From an uncultured Candidatus Entotheonella sp. (GTDB taxonomy: Bacteria; Tectomicrobia; Entotheonellia; Entotheonellales; Entotheonellaceae): a stretch of DNA of 64,000 bases. Made by a program: the position numbers and the translations under genes. Below, in pieces: positions 25,234 through 40,923 of this stretch; position 1 is the first letter of the stretch, and every line of letters begins with the position of its first letter. Location: positions 3,534,001 through 3,598,000 of the forward strand of contig OX639990.1 of NCBI GenBank assembly GCA_951828535.1, written 5' to 3'. The notes under the pieces are model-generated. The model saw nothing but the letters and a program-made list of their open reading frames with translations. It was not told the origin of the DNA and did not search any database.

Positions 25234-26916
25234 GTGAAAATCGGTTTCTTGGGACCGCAGGGAACGTACACGGAGGAGGCAGCGAAGGCGGCCATGGCAG
25301 ACGCCGTTTACATGCCTTACGCTTCCATTGAATCGGTGTTCGACGCCGTGGCCCGGCAGGAGGTGGCGCGCGGGCTGGTGCCTATCGAGAACGTCATCCA
25401 GGGTCCGGTAACCGAGACCCTGGACAACCTGTTCCACTGCGCCGATCGCGTCAAGATTGTCGACATGCTCGTGCTGCCCATTGAGCACGCCATCGGGGTG
25501 CTCAGTCCGCAGTCCCGGGTCAACCGCGTCCTCTCCAAGGACCAGGCGCTGAAGCAGTGCTCGGCCTACCTGCAAGCCAACTACCCGCAGGCGCAATGCC
25601 TCGACGTGGACAGCACCAGCGCGGCCATGGAGACCATCGCCACGCAGCGCCTGACGGACGCCGCGGCCATCGGCAGCGAGACGGCCCTGAAACAGTACGA
25701 CCTGCACGTCCTCGACCGTGACATCGGCAACATCAAACAGAACAAGACCCGTTTCGCCGTCCTCGGCCCCGCCTCGGAGCCTCATCGCCCCCGCACCGGA
25801 CGCGATGCCACCGCCTTCGCCCTGTATCCGCACCGCGACCGCCTTGGCCTGCTGAATGACATTGTCTCCGCCATCAGCCAGGACCACAAGCTCAACCTGT
25901 CCTTTATCCACTCCCGCCCAGACACCCGCGGCGCCTTTCTGTTCCACATGGAGGTCGAGGGGCACCTGGATGACGAACCCGTGGCGGCGTGCATGACCCA
26001 CCTGGCGCGGCAGTTGGGCGATCAGGAACTCGAGGTCAGGGTTTTCGGCACCTACCCGCGCTGCGCTTTCAACGAGCCGGACATCAAGACAATCGGCGTC
26101 TTGGGCGGCACGGGCCAGATGGGGCAATGGTTCCGGAAATTTCTGGGCGAGGCGCGGTACGACGTACTCATCAGCGGCCGCCGCACGCCGCTGACCTATC
26201 AGCAGTGCATCGAGCAGTCCGACGTGGTCATCATCAACGTGCCCATTCGCAATACGGTGGACGTGATCCACGACGTGGGCCGCTATTTCCGTCCCGGCCA
26301 GCTTATCACCGACAACACCTCCATCAAGACGCAACCCGTCGAAGCGATGCTGGCGGCGGTGCCGGAGGGCGTCGAGGTGCTCGGCATGCACACCATCTTC
26401 GGCCCGCGCGTGGAGGGCCTGCGCAACCAGAACATCGTCTTCACCCGCACGCCCTTGTCGGGTGCCCGCGCCAAGGAGTTCGAGGATATTTTCTACAAGT
26501 ACGGCGCCACCATCACCTACACGACGCCGCAGTATCACGACAAACAGATGGCCTTCCACCAGAACCTCGAACACTTCACCAAGATCGCGCTGGCGCAGGT
26601 GCTGCATAGGCAATTCAGCGACCCGACCGAGATGGACCGCTACAGCTCGCCCAACTCCCGCACGTCGCTGGCCGTCATGGGTCGCATCCTGCGGGCCGAC
26701 CCGGACCTCTACAGCGAAATCCAGTCCTACAACCTGCAGGGTCCGGCGATGCTGAAAGCCTACCTCGACGTCGTGCAAACCCTGGCGCAGGCGCTGATCG
26801 ACGGCAACGTTGACGCTTTCACCCGCAGCATGACGACGAGCGCCGACGCCCTGGGCGCCAAGTATCTGGCAGACATGCTGCAACGGTCGCAGATCATCCA
26901 GCGCAGCTTGGTGTGA
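25234..26916 (+). CDS. Fused prephenate dehydratase-ACT-prephenate dehydrogenase (560 aa)
   Basis: Residues 1-178 are prephenate dehydratase: KIGFLGPQGTYTEEAA, VPIENVIQGPVTETLD and catalytic Thr-Arg-Phe at 172-174 (NKTRFAVLG). Residues about 190-278 are an ACT domain (DRLGLLNDIVSAI, SFIHSRPDTRGAFLF), the likely Phe sensor. From about 285 the chain is a TyrA-type dehydrogenase: NAD site GVLGGTGQMGQW, later LGMHTIFGP with the catalytic His, and YHDKQMAFHQNLEHF. One protein would thus make phenylpyruvate and hydroxyphenylpyruvate. No chorismate mutase domain is present. Start GTG 25234 has AAGGGG upstream; the frame remains open to a TTG at 25174. Confidence 0.9.
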   Translation: MKIGFLGPQGTYTEEAAKAAMADAVYMPYASIESVFDAVARQEVARGLVPIENVIQGPVTETLDNLFHCADRVKIVDMLVLPIEHAIGVLSPQSRVNRVLSKDQALKQCSAYLQANYPQAQCLDVDSTSAAMETIATQRLTDAAAIGSETALKQYDLHVLDRDIGNIKQNKTRFAVLGPASEPHRPRTGRDATAFALYPHRDRLGLLNDIVSAISQDHKLNLSFIHSRPDTRGAFLFHMEVEGHLDDEPVAACMTHLARQLGDQELEVRVFGTYPRCAFNEPDIKTIGVLGGTGQMGQWFRKFLGEARYDVLISGRRTPLTYQQCIEQSDVVIINVPIRNTVDVIHDVGRYFRPGQLITDNTSIKTQPVEAMLAAVPEGVEVLGMHTIFGPRVEGLRNQNIVFTRTPLSGARAKEFEDIFYKYGATITYTTPQYHDKQMAFHQNLEHFTKIALAQVLHRQFSDPTEMDRYSSPNSRTSLAVMGRILRADPDLYSEIQSYNLQGPAMLKAYLDVVQTLAQALIDGNVDAFTRSMTTSADALGAKYLADMLQRSQIIQRSLV

Positions 26917-26960
26917 GCCAGCGCAGTCGGAAGTCGGACCACGCCTGCGGCCAATCCGGC

Positions 26961-27629
26961 CTACAGGGGCCAGGTCTCCTGCCGATGCGCCATGTCCCAG
27001 AAGAGATACTCGTAGCGGCAGCTATCGGCGAATAGCCGGCTGAGGCGGACTTGCCGGTCCGGCGCCGTGCCGCTTCCCAGGCGGTCGAGCAGGCCCCGCA
27101 GCCAGTCGGCGAGGGCGGCAAATTCGGGGGCCGCGTACATCTGGATCCACTCGTCATACAGCGGCTGCGGCGACGGCACGCCTTGTGCTGCCAGGTTCTG
27201 GCCGATGTCGCTGTAGTCCCACATGCAGGGCAGGATGGCCGCGGTGATATCTGCCAGATCCCCGCTGTAAGCGGTGGCCAGCAGGTGCTGGGTGTAGGCT
27301 CGCGTGCCCGGTGCTGCCTGCGTGCTCTCCAGCTCGCCCGGGCTGATGCCGAATTTTGCTGCAAAGCCGCGGTGTAAATCCATTTCGGTGTTCAGCGTTT
27401 CGTGCAGCAGCCCCGCAAACCGCCCCATCGTCTCGAGGTCGCCCGCCTTCGCCGCCGCCAACGCCAACACGCGGCTGTAGTCGACAAGAAATACGTAGTC
27501 CTGACACATGTAGAATCGGAACGCCTCCAGCGGCAGTCCGCCGTCGCCGATTCCCGTCACGAAGGGATGCTGCAAGATTTGCTGGCGCAGGTCGGCGGTT
27601 TGCTGGCGCAGGTGCTCGGTAAAACGCAT
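26961..27629 (-). CDS. tenA: TenA/thiaminase II family protein (222 aa)
   Basis: All-helical TenA protein. Asp44 (CQDYVFL), catalytic Cys135 (ILPCMWDY) and a Glu in RYEYLFWDMAH near residue 211 match the known TenA active site, with Asp44 and Cys135 at the same numbers as in Bacillus subtilis. TenA hydrolyses aminopyrimidine thiamin breakdown products for salvage. No other thiamin genes are adjacent, and I see no TPP riboswitch in the leader. Confidence 0.9.
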   Translation of the reverse strand: MRFTEHLRQQTADLRQQILQHPFVTGIGDGGLPLEAFRFYMCQDYVFLVDYSRVLALAAAKAGDLETMGRFAGLLHETLNTEMDLHRGFAAKFGISPGELESTQAAPGTRAYTQHLLATAYSGDLADITAAILPCMWDYSDIGQNLAAQGVPSPQPLYDEWIQMYAAPEFAALADWLRGLLDRLGSGTAPDRQVRLSRLFADSCRYEYLFWDMAHRQETWPL

Positions 27630-27781
27630 GGCTTCTCCATTTGGCTGTGGATCATCGTTATGAAGTCAGATTCGCCGGCAAAGTGTACCGCGTGGGCCAC
27701 CGTCATTGACACCCCCGGCGCGCCGCCCGTATGCTGCCGCCAAAATTCCGATTCGAATCACCAGCGAGAGAGGGCTGCACC

Positions 27782-28177
27782 GTGGATGATGCCGAACTGA
27801 GGCGCGTGACGCGAGAAACTGCCGAGATGCTCTTTGGCCCCCCGAAGCCGGGCGAGGGCGTGTTCCAGTTGTGGAAGAAGTTCGACCCGGACCTGGCCCG
27901 CCACATTTCCACCTTCTTCACTGGCCGGCTTTACGCCCGCAACGTCATTTCCCAGAAAGAACGGGAATTGTGCGCTGTCGCCGCGCTGACGGTGCTGCAG
28001 CGGCTCGACGAGCTTCGCATCCACATTGGCGCCGCTCTGAACGTGGGGGCCACCCGGGAGGAGGTCGCCGAGGTCATTTTCCAGATGATGACGTACGGTG
28101 GTGTGCCCACCATGGTGGAGGGGCTGAAGGTTTGCAAGGCGGTTCTGCAGGAGAGGGGCATGTGGGACGGCGATTGA
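27782..28177 (+). CDS. Carboxymuconolactone decarboxylase family protein (131 aa)
   Basis: Contains VFQLWKKFDPDLARHISTFFTGRLYAR and ELCAVAALTVLQRLDELRIHIGAALNVGATREEVAEV, the AhpD/CMD fold in the gamma-carboxymuconolactone decarboxylase pattern. The thiol pair of AhpD peroxidases is not present (a single Cys in ELCAVAA), so a decarboxylase-like or unknown role is more likely than peroxidase. GTG 27782 has GAGAGGG upstream and the family start MDDAELRR; an in-frame ATG at 27731 lacks an RBS. Its stop overlaps the next gene's ATG. Confidence 0.8.
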   Translation: MDDAELRRVTRETAEMLFGPPKPGEGVFQLWKKFDPDLARHISTFFTGRLYARNVISQKERELCAVAALTVLQRLDELRIHIGAALNVGATREEVAEVIFQMMTYGGVPTMVEGLKVCKAVLQERGMWDGD

Positions 28178-28698
28178 TGGGTGGCGGCAGGCCGTGCCGC
28201 TTGGGTGAGACGGGGTTCAGCCTGCTGGAGTTGATCGCCGTGCTCGCCATCTTGGGGCTCGTGGCTGCGATTGGCACGCCCAACGTGGTGTCGTGGCTGG
28301 CCCGTCTGCGCTCACGTACCGTTGCCGATGAGGTGGTGTCCGTGCTGCAATCGGCGCGTCTGCAAGCCATCGCCCATAACACCCGCCTGCAGGTATGCCT
28401 GTACAGCACCGCAACCCCGCATGACTTCCTGACCCTCCGTAGCCTCGACCCCCTGCAGCCCGACTGCCCCGCGCCGCCTGCAACGTCAAGCCCCGCCTAC
28501 GGGGCATTCCGCCGCACGATGACCGACTTGCCGGGTGTCCGCATCAAGACGACGACCCGCCGGTCGTTCGTCTTTGGCCCGCGCGGGACGGCGGCCGCCG
28601 GCAGCTTCACCCTCGAAACCATCGCGGACGGCCATGCACGGAAAATCATCGTGGCCCCCAACGGCCGCGTCCGGTCCGAGGAAGCCAAGGCGGGATAA
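28177..28698 (+). CDS. fimT: Type IV pilus minor pilin, FimT/GspH-like (173 aa)
   Basis: The prepilin leader ends in GETG and is followed by FSLLELIAVLAILGLVAAI, so PilD would cut after Gly and methylate Phe; the Glu at +5 is present. The central VADEVVSVLQSARLQAIAHN is typical of FimT/GspH. The ATG at 28177 overlaps the upstream stop (TGATG). Three prepilin genes follow each other here (fimT, pilW, pilV), the order found in minor pilin operons. Confidence 0.85.
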   Translation: MGGGRPCRLGETGFSLLELIAVLAILGLVAAIGTPNVVSWLARLRSRTVADEVVSVLQSARLQAIAHNTRLQVCLYSTATPHDFLTLRSLDPLQPDCPAPPATSSPAYGAFRRTMTDLPGVRIKTTTRRSFVFGPRGTAAAGSFTLETIADGHARKIIVAPNGRVRSEEAKAG

Positions 28699-28701
28699 AT
28701 C

Positions 28702-29340
28702 TTGAAAGCCACCCTACGAGACCAGCACGGCTTCACCCTCATCGAGCTGCTGATTGCCCTCGCTGTTGGCTCGCTCGTCATGGGCGGCATCTACGGCGTT
28801 TTGGTGCAGCAGCGCAACGCCTATGCGCGGCATCAGCAGATGCTGGAAATGCGGCAAAACGTTCGCATGGGTCTCGACGTGATGGCCAACGACATCCGCA
28901 TGGCCGGTTTTGATCCGACGGGAAACGCCGCCGCCGGCATCGTCACCGCCCAGGCCGATCTGATGCGCTTCACGATCGACCGCAACGGCAGCGGCACGAT
29001 CGGTGACGCCGCGTTTGAAGACGTTGCCTACCGTGCCAGGTCCGGCAGTCTGCGCATCCAGTCGGTGCGGGAGAAGGCAGGCGGCTTTCAGGCGGTCGTC
29101 GACACAATTCAGCGGCTGCGATTCTGCTACGTGTTGCCCAGCAACGATCCGCGGCTCCCCTGTGTGCCGCAGGTGCCGGCGGGACAGTTGCAAAACATCC
29201 GCGCCGTGCGCCTGACGCTCACCGCCAGAGCGTCGCACCGTGATCCGCAGCACGCGGAAAACGACGGCTATCGAACGCTCGAACGGGTCGCCACGGTGCA
29301 ACTCAGGAATGTCGCCTTGACAGACGAGCCGGGATGGTGA
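28702..29340 (+). CDS. pilW: Type IV pilus minor pilin PilW-like (212 aa)
   Basis: QHGFTLIELLIALAVGSLVM is a class III signal with Glu at +5. The segment MLEMRQNVRMGLDVMANDIRMAGFDP is the PilW hallmark. PilW helps prime pilus assembly in the inner membrane. The start is an unusual TTG at 28702, 3 bases after the fimT stop; no in-frame ATG precedes the leader peptide. Length is shorter than Pseudomonas PilW but normal for many environmental forms. Confidence 0.85.
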   Translation: MKATLRDQHGFTLIELLIALAVGSLVMGGIYGVLVQQRNAYARHQQMLEMRQNVRMGLDVMANDIRMAGFDPTGNAAAGIVTAQADLMRFTIDRNGSGTIGDAAFEDVAYRARSGSLRIQSVREKAGGFQAVVDTIQRLRFCYVLPSNDPRLPCVPQVPAGQLQNIRAVRLTLTARASHRDPQHAENDGYRTLERVATVQLRNVALTDEPGW

Positions 29341-29343
29341 CGG

Positions 29344-29858
29344 ATGCCGGACGAGGCAGCAAACAGGGGTCGGGAGCGCGGCTTCACGCTCATCGAGGTT
29401 ATGGTAGCCGTGCTTCTGTTGGCCTTGGGACTGTCGGCATTGGCTGCGATGCAGATAACCGCGGTCACCATCAACGCCAGGGCCAACGGTATGACGCGGC
29501 TCCTCACGATGGCGCAGGAACGGCTGGAATTACTGCTCGCGCTTCCCTACAACCATCCGCATTTGCTGGACACGGCCGCAGGCGCCGCCAAGACGACCTA
29601 TGACGTCGCGCCCGGTGACGTCCCAGACGGTCATCGCGTGTATTGGTGCGTCAACGAGGGATTCCCGCGTCCCCAGCTCAAGACCATCGACGTCGTCGCG
29701 GCGCAATCTGGCGATGCCGCTGAGGACAGCAATCTGAACTGCGCCCTGGACGCCGGCGAGGACGCCAATGACAACGGTCGTCTCGACCAAGGCAGGCGGA
29801 CGTTCGTGCTGTCGGGCGTACGGTCGGTCATCGGGGCGACGTATCTGGCGCCGCAAGA

Positions 29859-29862
<4 letters not shown>
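29344..29862 (+). CDS. pilV: Type IV pilus minor pilin PilV-like (172 aa)
   Basis: ERGFTLIEVMVAVLLLALGLSALAAMQ is a PilV-type N-terminal helix. MTRLLTMAQERLELLLALP follows. Near residue 140 DAGEDANDNGRLDQG resembles an EF-hand-like calcium loop, an unusual insertion that could regulate the pilin surface. pilX, pilY1 and pilE, which often follow, are absent: the next gene is on the other strand and overlaps by 4 bases. Confidence 0.82.
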
Positions 29863-34267
<4,405 letters not shown>

Positions 34268-34312
34268 GCGGGTAGGGCGGCGCGGCGGAGCGAGACCTGT
34301 CAGGAGAAGGCG

Positions 34313-35197
34313 ATGGTTAAGACGTCGTCCGAAGTGGCGGTGGGACTCATCCAGATGCAGGCTGAGGTGGACCCGCGGGCGAACGTGCAGCGGGCCGTCA
34401 GCGCTATCCGCGATGCCGCGGCGCAGGGCGCGCAGATCATCTGCTTGCAGGAGTTGTTCAGCACGCCCTATTTCTGCCAGACGGAGGACCTCGGCCCGTT
34501 TGCCCTGGCGGAGCCCATTCCGGGCCCGACGACCGACGCCCTGGGAGGGCTGGCCGGGGAACTGGGAGTCGTGCTGATCGTGCCGCTGTTCGAACAGCGG
34601 ACGCGCGGCCTGTATCACAACAGCGCGGTGGTGTTCGACGCCGACGGTGCCCGCCTCGGGACCTACCGGAAGATGCACATTCCCGACGACCCGGCGTACT
34701 ACGAGAAGTTCTACTTCACGCCGGGCGACCTCGGTTTTCGAACGTTCAAAACCCGCTACGCTGACATCGGCGTGCTGATCTGCTGGGACCAGTGGTTCCC
34801 CGAGGCGGCGCGCCTGGTGGCCCTTTCCGGCGCCGACATCCTGTTTTATCCCACTGCCATTGGCTGGCACGACGATGAGACGGCCGAGGTGCGCCGCACG
34901 CAGCACGAGGCTTGGGAACTCGTGCAACGCAGCCACGCCATTACCAACGGGGTCTACGCCGCCGCCGTGAACCGCGTCGGGCGCGAGGGCACGGTGACGT
35001 TCTGGGGCGCCTCGTTCCTGGCCGCGCCGGACGGCAGCCTGGTGGCCCGCGCCGCGCACGATGGGGAAGCCATCGTGGTCGCCAGGTGTGATCTGGACAC
35101 CGTCGATACCATGCGCCAGCAATGGCCCTTTCTGCGTGACCGCCGTATCGATACGTACGGGGCGCTCACCGCCCGGTTTCTCGACAATGATGCCTGA
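34313..35197 (+). CDS. aguB: N-carbamoylputrescine amidase (294 aa)
   Basis: Nitrilase superfamily with the Glu-Lys-Cys triad at Glu47 (CLQELF), Lys120 (TYRKMHIPDDP) and Cys157 (LICWDQWFPEAAR). YYEKFYFTPGDLGF and YPTAIGWH are specific to AguB. The enzyme converts N-carbamoylputrescine to putrescine, CO2 and ammonia. The next gene, aguA, overlaps by 11 bases, so the agmatine-to-putrescine pathway is one operon. Confidence 0.95.
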   Translation: MVKTSSEVAVGLIQMQAEVDPRANVQRAVSAIRDAAAQGAQIICLQELFSTPYFCQTEDLGPFALAEPIPGPTTDALGGLAGELGVVLIVPLFEQRTRGLYHNSAVVFDADGARLGTYRKMHIPDDPAYYEKFYFTPGDLGFRTFKTRYADIGVLICWDQWFPEAARLVALSGADILFYPTAIGWHDDETAEVRRTQHEAWELVQRSHAITNGVYAAAVNRVGREGTVTFWGASFLAAPDGSLVARAAHDGEAIVVARCDLDTVDTMRQQWPFLRDRRIDTYGALTARFLDNDA

Positions 35198-36245
35198 TAC
35201 CCCCGCCGCCCTGGGCTACCGGATGCCGGCGGAGTGGGAGCCGCACGCCGCCACCTGGCTGGCCTGGCCGCATAACGAAGACACCTGGCCGGGACGCCTG
35301 CCGCAGGTCCGGGACATCTTCCTCGACATGATCGAGGCATTGCACCAGGACGAAACGGTGCACCTGCTGGTCAACGACGCGGCCACCGCCGATCAGGTGG
35401 GGCACCGGATACATGATCGCGGTCTCGATGCACGCGCCATCAGGTTGCACGAAATACCCACCGCCGACGCCTGGCTGCGCGACAGTGGCCCTATTTTCCT
35501 CACGAGCGTCGACCCGCAGCCGCCTTTGGCCGCAAGCGCCTGGAGGTTCAACGCCTGGGGCGGCAAATACGACGACTTGCAGGCCGACGCCGGCCTATCG
35601 CAACGCATCGCCTCGCGCCTCGGCGTGCCGTGTTTCGAGCCCGGCATGGTCCTCGAAGGCGGCGCCATCGACGTCAACGGTAGCGGCGCCTGTCTGACCA
35701 CCGAGCAGTGTCTGCTGCATCCGAATCGTAACCCCGGGTTGCGGCGCGCTGACATTGAGCGCCATCTTGGCGCCACCCTCGGCGTTTGCCATGTCATCTG
35801 GCTCGGCCGCGGCATTGTTGGGGACGATACCGATGGGCACGTCGATGACGTGGCGCGATTCGTCGGCCCGGACACGGTGGTCTGCGCCCTGGAAACCGAC
35901 CCGCAGGACGCCAACTTCGTGCCCCTGCAGGACAATTTCCGACGCCTGAAGGCGGCCACCGACGGGCGTGGCCGGCTCCTCGACGTGGCGCCCCTTCCTA
36001 TGCCGGGGTGCGTCGGCGCCCCACCAGAGCGCCTGCCAGCCAGCTACGCCAACTTCTACGTCGGCAACGGCGCCGTACTGGTGCCCACCTACGACCATCC
36101 CAACGACGACCCCGCGCTGCGCACCCTGCAGGACCTCTTTCCCGGCCGCCGCGTCGTCGGCATTGCCTGCGAGCCGCTCGTCTGGGGGCTTGGCGCCATC
36201 CACTGCGTGACCCAACAACAACCGGCTGTTGCCAGCAAGCCTTGA
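35187..36245 (+). CDS. aguA: Agmatine deiminase (352 aa)
   Basis: Peptidyl-arginine-deiminase family: MPAEWEPHAATWLAWPH start, FNAWGGKY, VLEGGAIDVNG, HVDDVARFVG and the catalytic Cys340 in GLGAIHCVTQQQP. It converts agmatine to N-carbamoylputrescine for AguB, encoded just upstream with overlapping ends. ATG 35187 (or the adjacent ATG 35190) is inside the end of aguB. A perfect 9-bp stem-loop (36239-36267) spans its stop codon. Confidence 0.94.
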   Translation: MMPDTPAALGYRMPAEWEPHAATWLAWPHNEDTWPGRLPQVRDIFLDMIEALHQDETVHLLVNDAATADQVGHRIHDRGLDARAIRLHEIPTADAWLRDSGPIFLTSVDPQPPLAASAWRFNAWGGKYDDLQADAGLSQRIASRLGVPCFEPGMVLEGGAIDVNGSGACLTTEQCLLHPNRNPGLRRADIERHLGATLGVCHVIWLGRGIVGDDTDGHVDDVARFVGPDTVVCALETDPQDANFVPLQDNFRRLKAATDGRGRLLDVAPLPMPGCVGAPPERLPASYANFYVGNGAVLVPTYDHPNDDPALRTLQDLFPGRRVVGIACEPLVWGLGAIHCVTQQQPAVASKP

Positions 36246-36267
36246 ATTTTTCACCCCGATTCAAGGC
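36239..36267 (+). terminator. Stem-loop at the aguA stop codon
   Basis: GCCTTGAAT and ATTCAAGGC form a perfect 9-bp stem with an 11-base loop, overlapping the aguA stop. There is no T run afterwards, so it may be a weak terminator or an mRNA-stability element. Confidence 0.45.
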
Positions 36268-36288
36268 CTGCCAGCTATGGAGTGATCC

Positions 36289-38370
<2,082 letters not shown>

Positions 38371-38455
38371 GGAGGGGGAATGCGGAGGTGATCGCATTTG
38401 GGCGTAGAGCACTTCCGTATCTGATCGAACTATGAGGGAACTGGCGGCTTCGCGT

Positions 38456-38543
38456 AAGTCGGATCAGCCGTAGGCGTAATCCGGTAGCAGGAGCCTGCGT
38501 GGCGTGGTGGAATGTCGGATTACGCTTCGCTAATCCGACCTGC
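38456..38543. repeat. Dispersed GTCGGATTA repeat, copy 2, in a gene-free stretch
   Basis: GTCGGATCAGCCGTAGGCGT and ATGTCGGATTACGCTTCGCT with AATCCGACC form paired hairpin arms. The surrounding 38371-38833 (463 bases) contains open frames without recognisable families; I see no supported gene there. Confidence 0.7.
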
Positions 38544-38833
38544 ATGAATATGGGCTCATTCTGGGACCTGCCCGCCGTCGGTTTACGGCCGCTGCGAAGC
38601 GCTTGCGGGCGGTGGCGAGCGCTGAGCGTTTGTTTAGGGAGGTCCGCATGAACGAGCTTGCGTTGGGCCTGTATTTCTCGGCTTTCTTGGCATGTCTGGC
38701 GCTGCATCGCATGATACGACAAGCCTGCGCGGCACTTCCTTGCGACCGTCACCATCAGGGCGTACCAGAAAGCGTGGGCCATTCAGGCAGCGGGTGGGTG
38801 AATGCCCTCCCAGCGCAGGCCCGCCTGTTGGCT

Positions 38834-39220
38834 CTATGCTTTTGCAGCAACCGCCTCGATCTCAAGCAGAAACTCGCCTCTCACCAAGCCGGCGCCGGTT
38901 AGCAGCATCGATGCCGGCCGCGCATCCCCCAGGAAGCGCGATCGGACCTTGACATAATCCGGGATATCCCGCTCGTGCAGCAGATAGTGGGTCACTTTGA
39001 CCAAATCGTCGACCATCATTCCCGCCGATTCCAGCATGTTGACGATGTGGCCCCAGGCCAGCTCGGCTTGACCGGTAATGTCGGCCGGTAAGCTGCCATC
39101 CAGGGCAAGGCCCGGCGTTCCCGAGGTGAACAGCCACCGTGCGCCCGGCGGCACTTCAATGGCGTCGCTGTAGCTGCCGATCTGCGCGGCAACCCCAACA
39201 TTGTGAACGACGTTGTGCAT
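38834..39220 (-). CDS. RidA/YjgF-family protein (128 aa)
   Basis: WLFTSGTPGLALDGSLPADI, then QAELAWGHIVNMLESAGM and VKVTHYLL follow the RidA fold. The Arg of GDARPAS and Glu of LLEIEAVAA match the imine-deaminase site. RidA proteins hydrolyse reactive enamines/imines from PLP enzymes, but this member diverges from canonical RidA and may have another substrate. AAGGA lies 7-8 bases before ATG 39220; ATG 39229 is an alternative. Monocistronic by context. Confidence 0.85.
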   Translation of the reverse strand: MHNVVHNVGVAAQIGSYSDAIEVPPGARWLFTSGTPGLALDGSLPADITGQAELAWGHIVNMLESAGMMVDDLVKVTHYLLHERDIPDYVKVRSRFLGDARPASMLLTGAGLVRGEFLLEIEAVAAKA

Positions 39221-39417
39221 CACGCTCATCCTTTCTTGATCCGTTTCCCGATCCGTCGACTGGTGAATCCGGATACCGATACTCGGGTGTCCGACATGGC
39301 CGTCGTCGTCAGAATTTCCTCGACCCCCCGCCAATGCCCCTGAAACGGCATGAGTTCTCTTTTATCTTGTCGTCTCACCATTTGCAATCTCAACATCCAG
39401 GGTAAGCGCATATGGCA

Positions 39418-39456
39418 TCATCCGGCTAACACCTGCGGCTAATCCGATCTACGTGA
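39418..39456. repeat. Dispersed GTCGGATTA-type repeat, copy 3
   Basis: Short degenerate copy (CCGGCTAACACC, CTGCGGCTAATCCGATCTACG) in the 356-base gap between the RidA and amidohydrolase genes. Confidence 0.5.
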
Positions 39457-39576
39457 ATGTGCGCTCGTCCTGTAACATGTTCCGTGATTGCTCACCTTCA
39501 GCGTCCGGTGTCCTGGGACCGGTTGGTTGAGATGGATCAGAGAATCGACAAGAACCTTCCGACAAAGGAATCGTCT

Positions 39577-40680
39577 ATGAAGAGCACCGTACGAAGAACG
39601 TCTTTTGTCCTTCTTCTGATAAGTGCCATTGTGGCTGCAGGTTGCGCCTCGGCGCCAACACTGACGGCGTTCAAGACGGATCGCGCCCCGTGTTATGACC
39701 GCTCAACTCAACCCCAAACTTCGGTCGTGGATGCCCACCTACACTTCCGGCCGTTTGGAGGCCATGCGCTCCCGTTCGAGGAGGTTGTTTCATACCTGGA
39801 AAAGACGGGCGTGCGGTTCGTGAACGTTTATGGCATTGGGCAGATGCTTCCGGTGTCGTCGCCCTGTACCTACTACCTGGACTGTCCAGGCACGCCGGTG
39901 ACACCCACGCTGAAGAACGATTTCGTCAATGCCGCCAATTACGTGCTGAAGGCTCCGCCGGGCCTCCACATGACGCTCTCGATGACGTTCCCGGACTTGT
40001 CGCAACCGGCGTCTATTCTTCCCGGCATGCAACTCCTGGAAAGAGAATATCCGGGCATGTTCAAGTGGATGGGCGAAGTCAACATGGTCAAGCAGGCGTT
40101 GTTCAACAATGGACATCAGCCCGTTCCGCGAGGCAAGCTCGCACAATGGGGATCCTTCATGAACGAGCTTCGGCAACGGGACGCCCCACTGGCGGTTCAC
40201 GCGGATTTGGGGAACGACGAGAATCCAACGAAATTCCTGCCGTTGATCGAGGAAATGCTGCGTCTGTATCCTGACAACAAGATCATCTGGATGCATATGG
40301 GGCTGTCCAAGGAGCTTACAAGCATAAATGCTGCGCTGCACATCCAGACGATGAAGTCGCTGCTGGATCGGTTTCCGAATTTGATGGTGGATTTATCCTG
40401 GCGAGTTATCGACGACCACTACTTCTCAAAGCCGGACAAGCGGGCGCTCTATGTTCCGTTCTTGAACGAATACGCTGAGCGGTTCCTTCCTGGAACGGAC
40501 TTCGTTGCTTCAGCGAACAAGACCTTCGAGGTCTATCGGGGAGAGCTACGCGTCACCAGTCGGATCCATCGTTACCTGGACGACAACGCGTTTCGGAATA
40601 TCGCCTTGGGTCAGAACTACTTTCGCCTGCTGGGTCTGGATTACACGGCTCCCCCAGTGTGTACGGCTCAACAGCGGTGA
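39577..40680 (+). CDS. Amidohydrolase-family lipoprotein (367 aa)
   Basis: The signal peptide has lipobox VAAGC (MKSTVRRTSFVLLL start, Cys22), so the mature protein is predicted to be membrane-anchored. The catalytic barrel is that of amidohydrolase-2 proteins: DAHLHFRP (metal His), GEVNMVKQAL, VHADLGNDENPT, WMHMGLSKEL and DFVASANKTFEVY. Close metal-dependent amidohydrolases act on aromatic carboxylates or lactones; the substrate is unknown. ATG 39577 follows AAAGGA; the frame extends upstream to 39457 without similarity. Codon use is less GC-rich than neighbours, suggesting transfer. Confidence 0.8.
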   Translation: MKSTVRRTSFVLLLISAIVAAGCASAPTLTAFKTDRAPCYDRSTQPQTSVVDAHLHFRPFGGHALPFEEVVSYLEKTGVRFVNVYGIGQMLPVSSPCTYYLDCPGTPVTPTLKNDFVNAANYVLKAPPGLHMTLSMTFPDLSQPASILPGMQLLEREYPGMFKWMGEVNMVKQALFNNGHQPVPRGKLAQWGSFMNELRQRDAPLAVHADLGNDENPTKFLPLIEEMLRLYPDNKIIWMHMGLSKELTSINAALHIQTMKSLLDRFPNLMVDLSWRVIDDHYFSKPDKRALYVPFLNEYAERFLPGTDFVASANKTFEVYRGELRVTSRIHRYLDDNAFRNIALGQNYFRLLGLDYTAPPVCTAQQR

Positions 40681-40854
40681 TGTGGCAAGTCGTAAGGAGG
40701 TCCTTTCCTCGAACAGGATCTGATTTTTCGCCCATCTCATCTTTGTACGAACTGCAGTTGGGCTGCGGGATGATCCGGGCGGACAATGCCGTGGAAATCG
40801 TCATTCGAGAACCCCGTTCAAAGCGACGGGGATCCTCTTCCTGGGGAAATTTTG

Positions 40855-40893
40855 CTCCCTCTCCCTTGGGAGAGGGTTGGGGTGAGGGGGGGA
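40855..40893. repeat. Dispersed CTCACCCCAACCCTCTCCC-type repeat, copy 2
   Basis: CCCTCTCCCTTGGGAGAGGG is palindromic and is followed by TTGGGGTGAGGGGG, the reverse of the unit at 4098-4138. Confidence 0.7.
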
Positions 40894-40923
40894 GTTCAAA
40901 GTGAGACACTACCCGGCGAGCCG

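Noticed and set aside
25027-26883. 618-codon open frame on the minus strand
   Set aside because: Complete overlap with the PheA-TyrA fusion, which has clear catalytic motifs; the antisense frame is a high-GC shadow.
27630-27781. Possible TPP riboswitch upstream of tenA
   Set aside because: The conserved CUGAGA and ACCUGAUCUGGAUAAU elements are absent on the minus strand.
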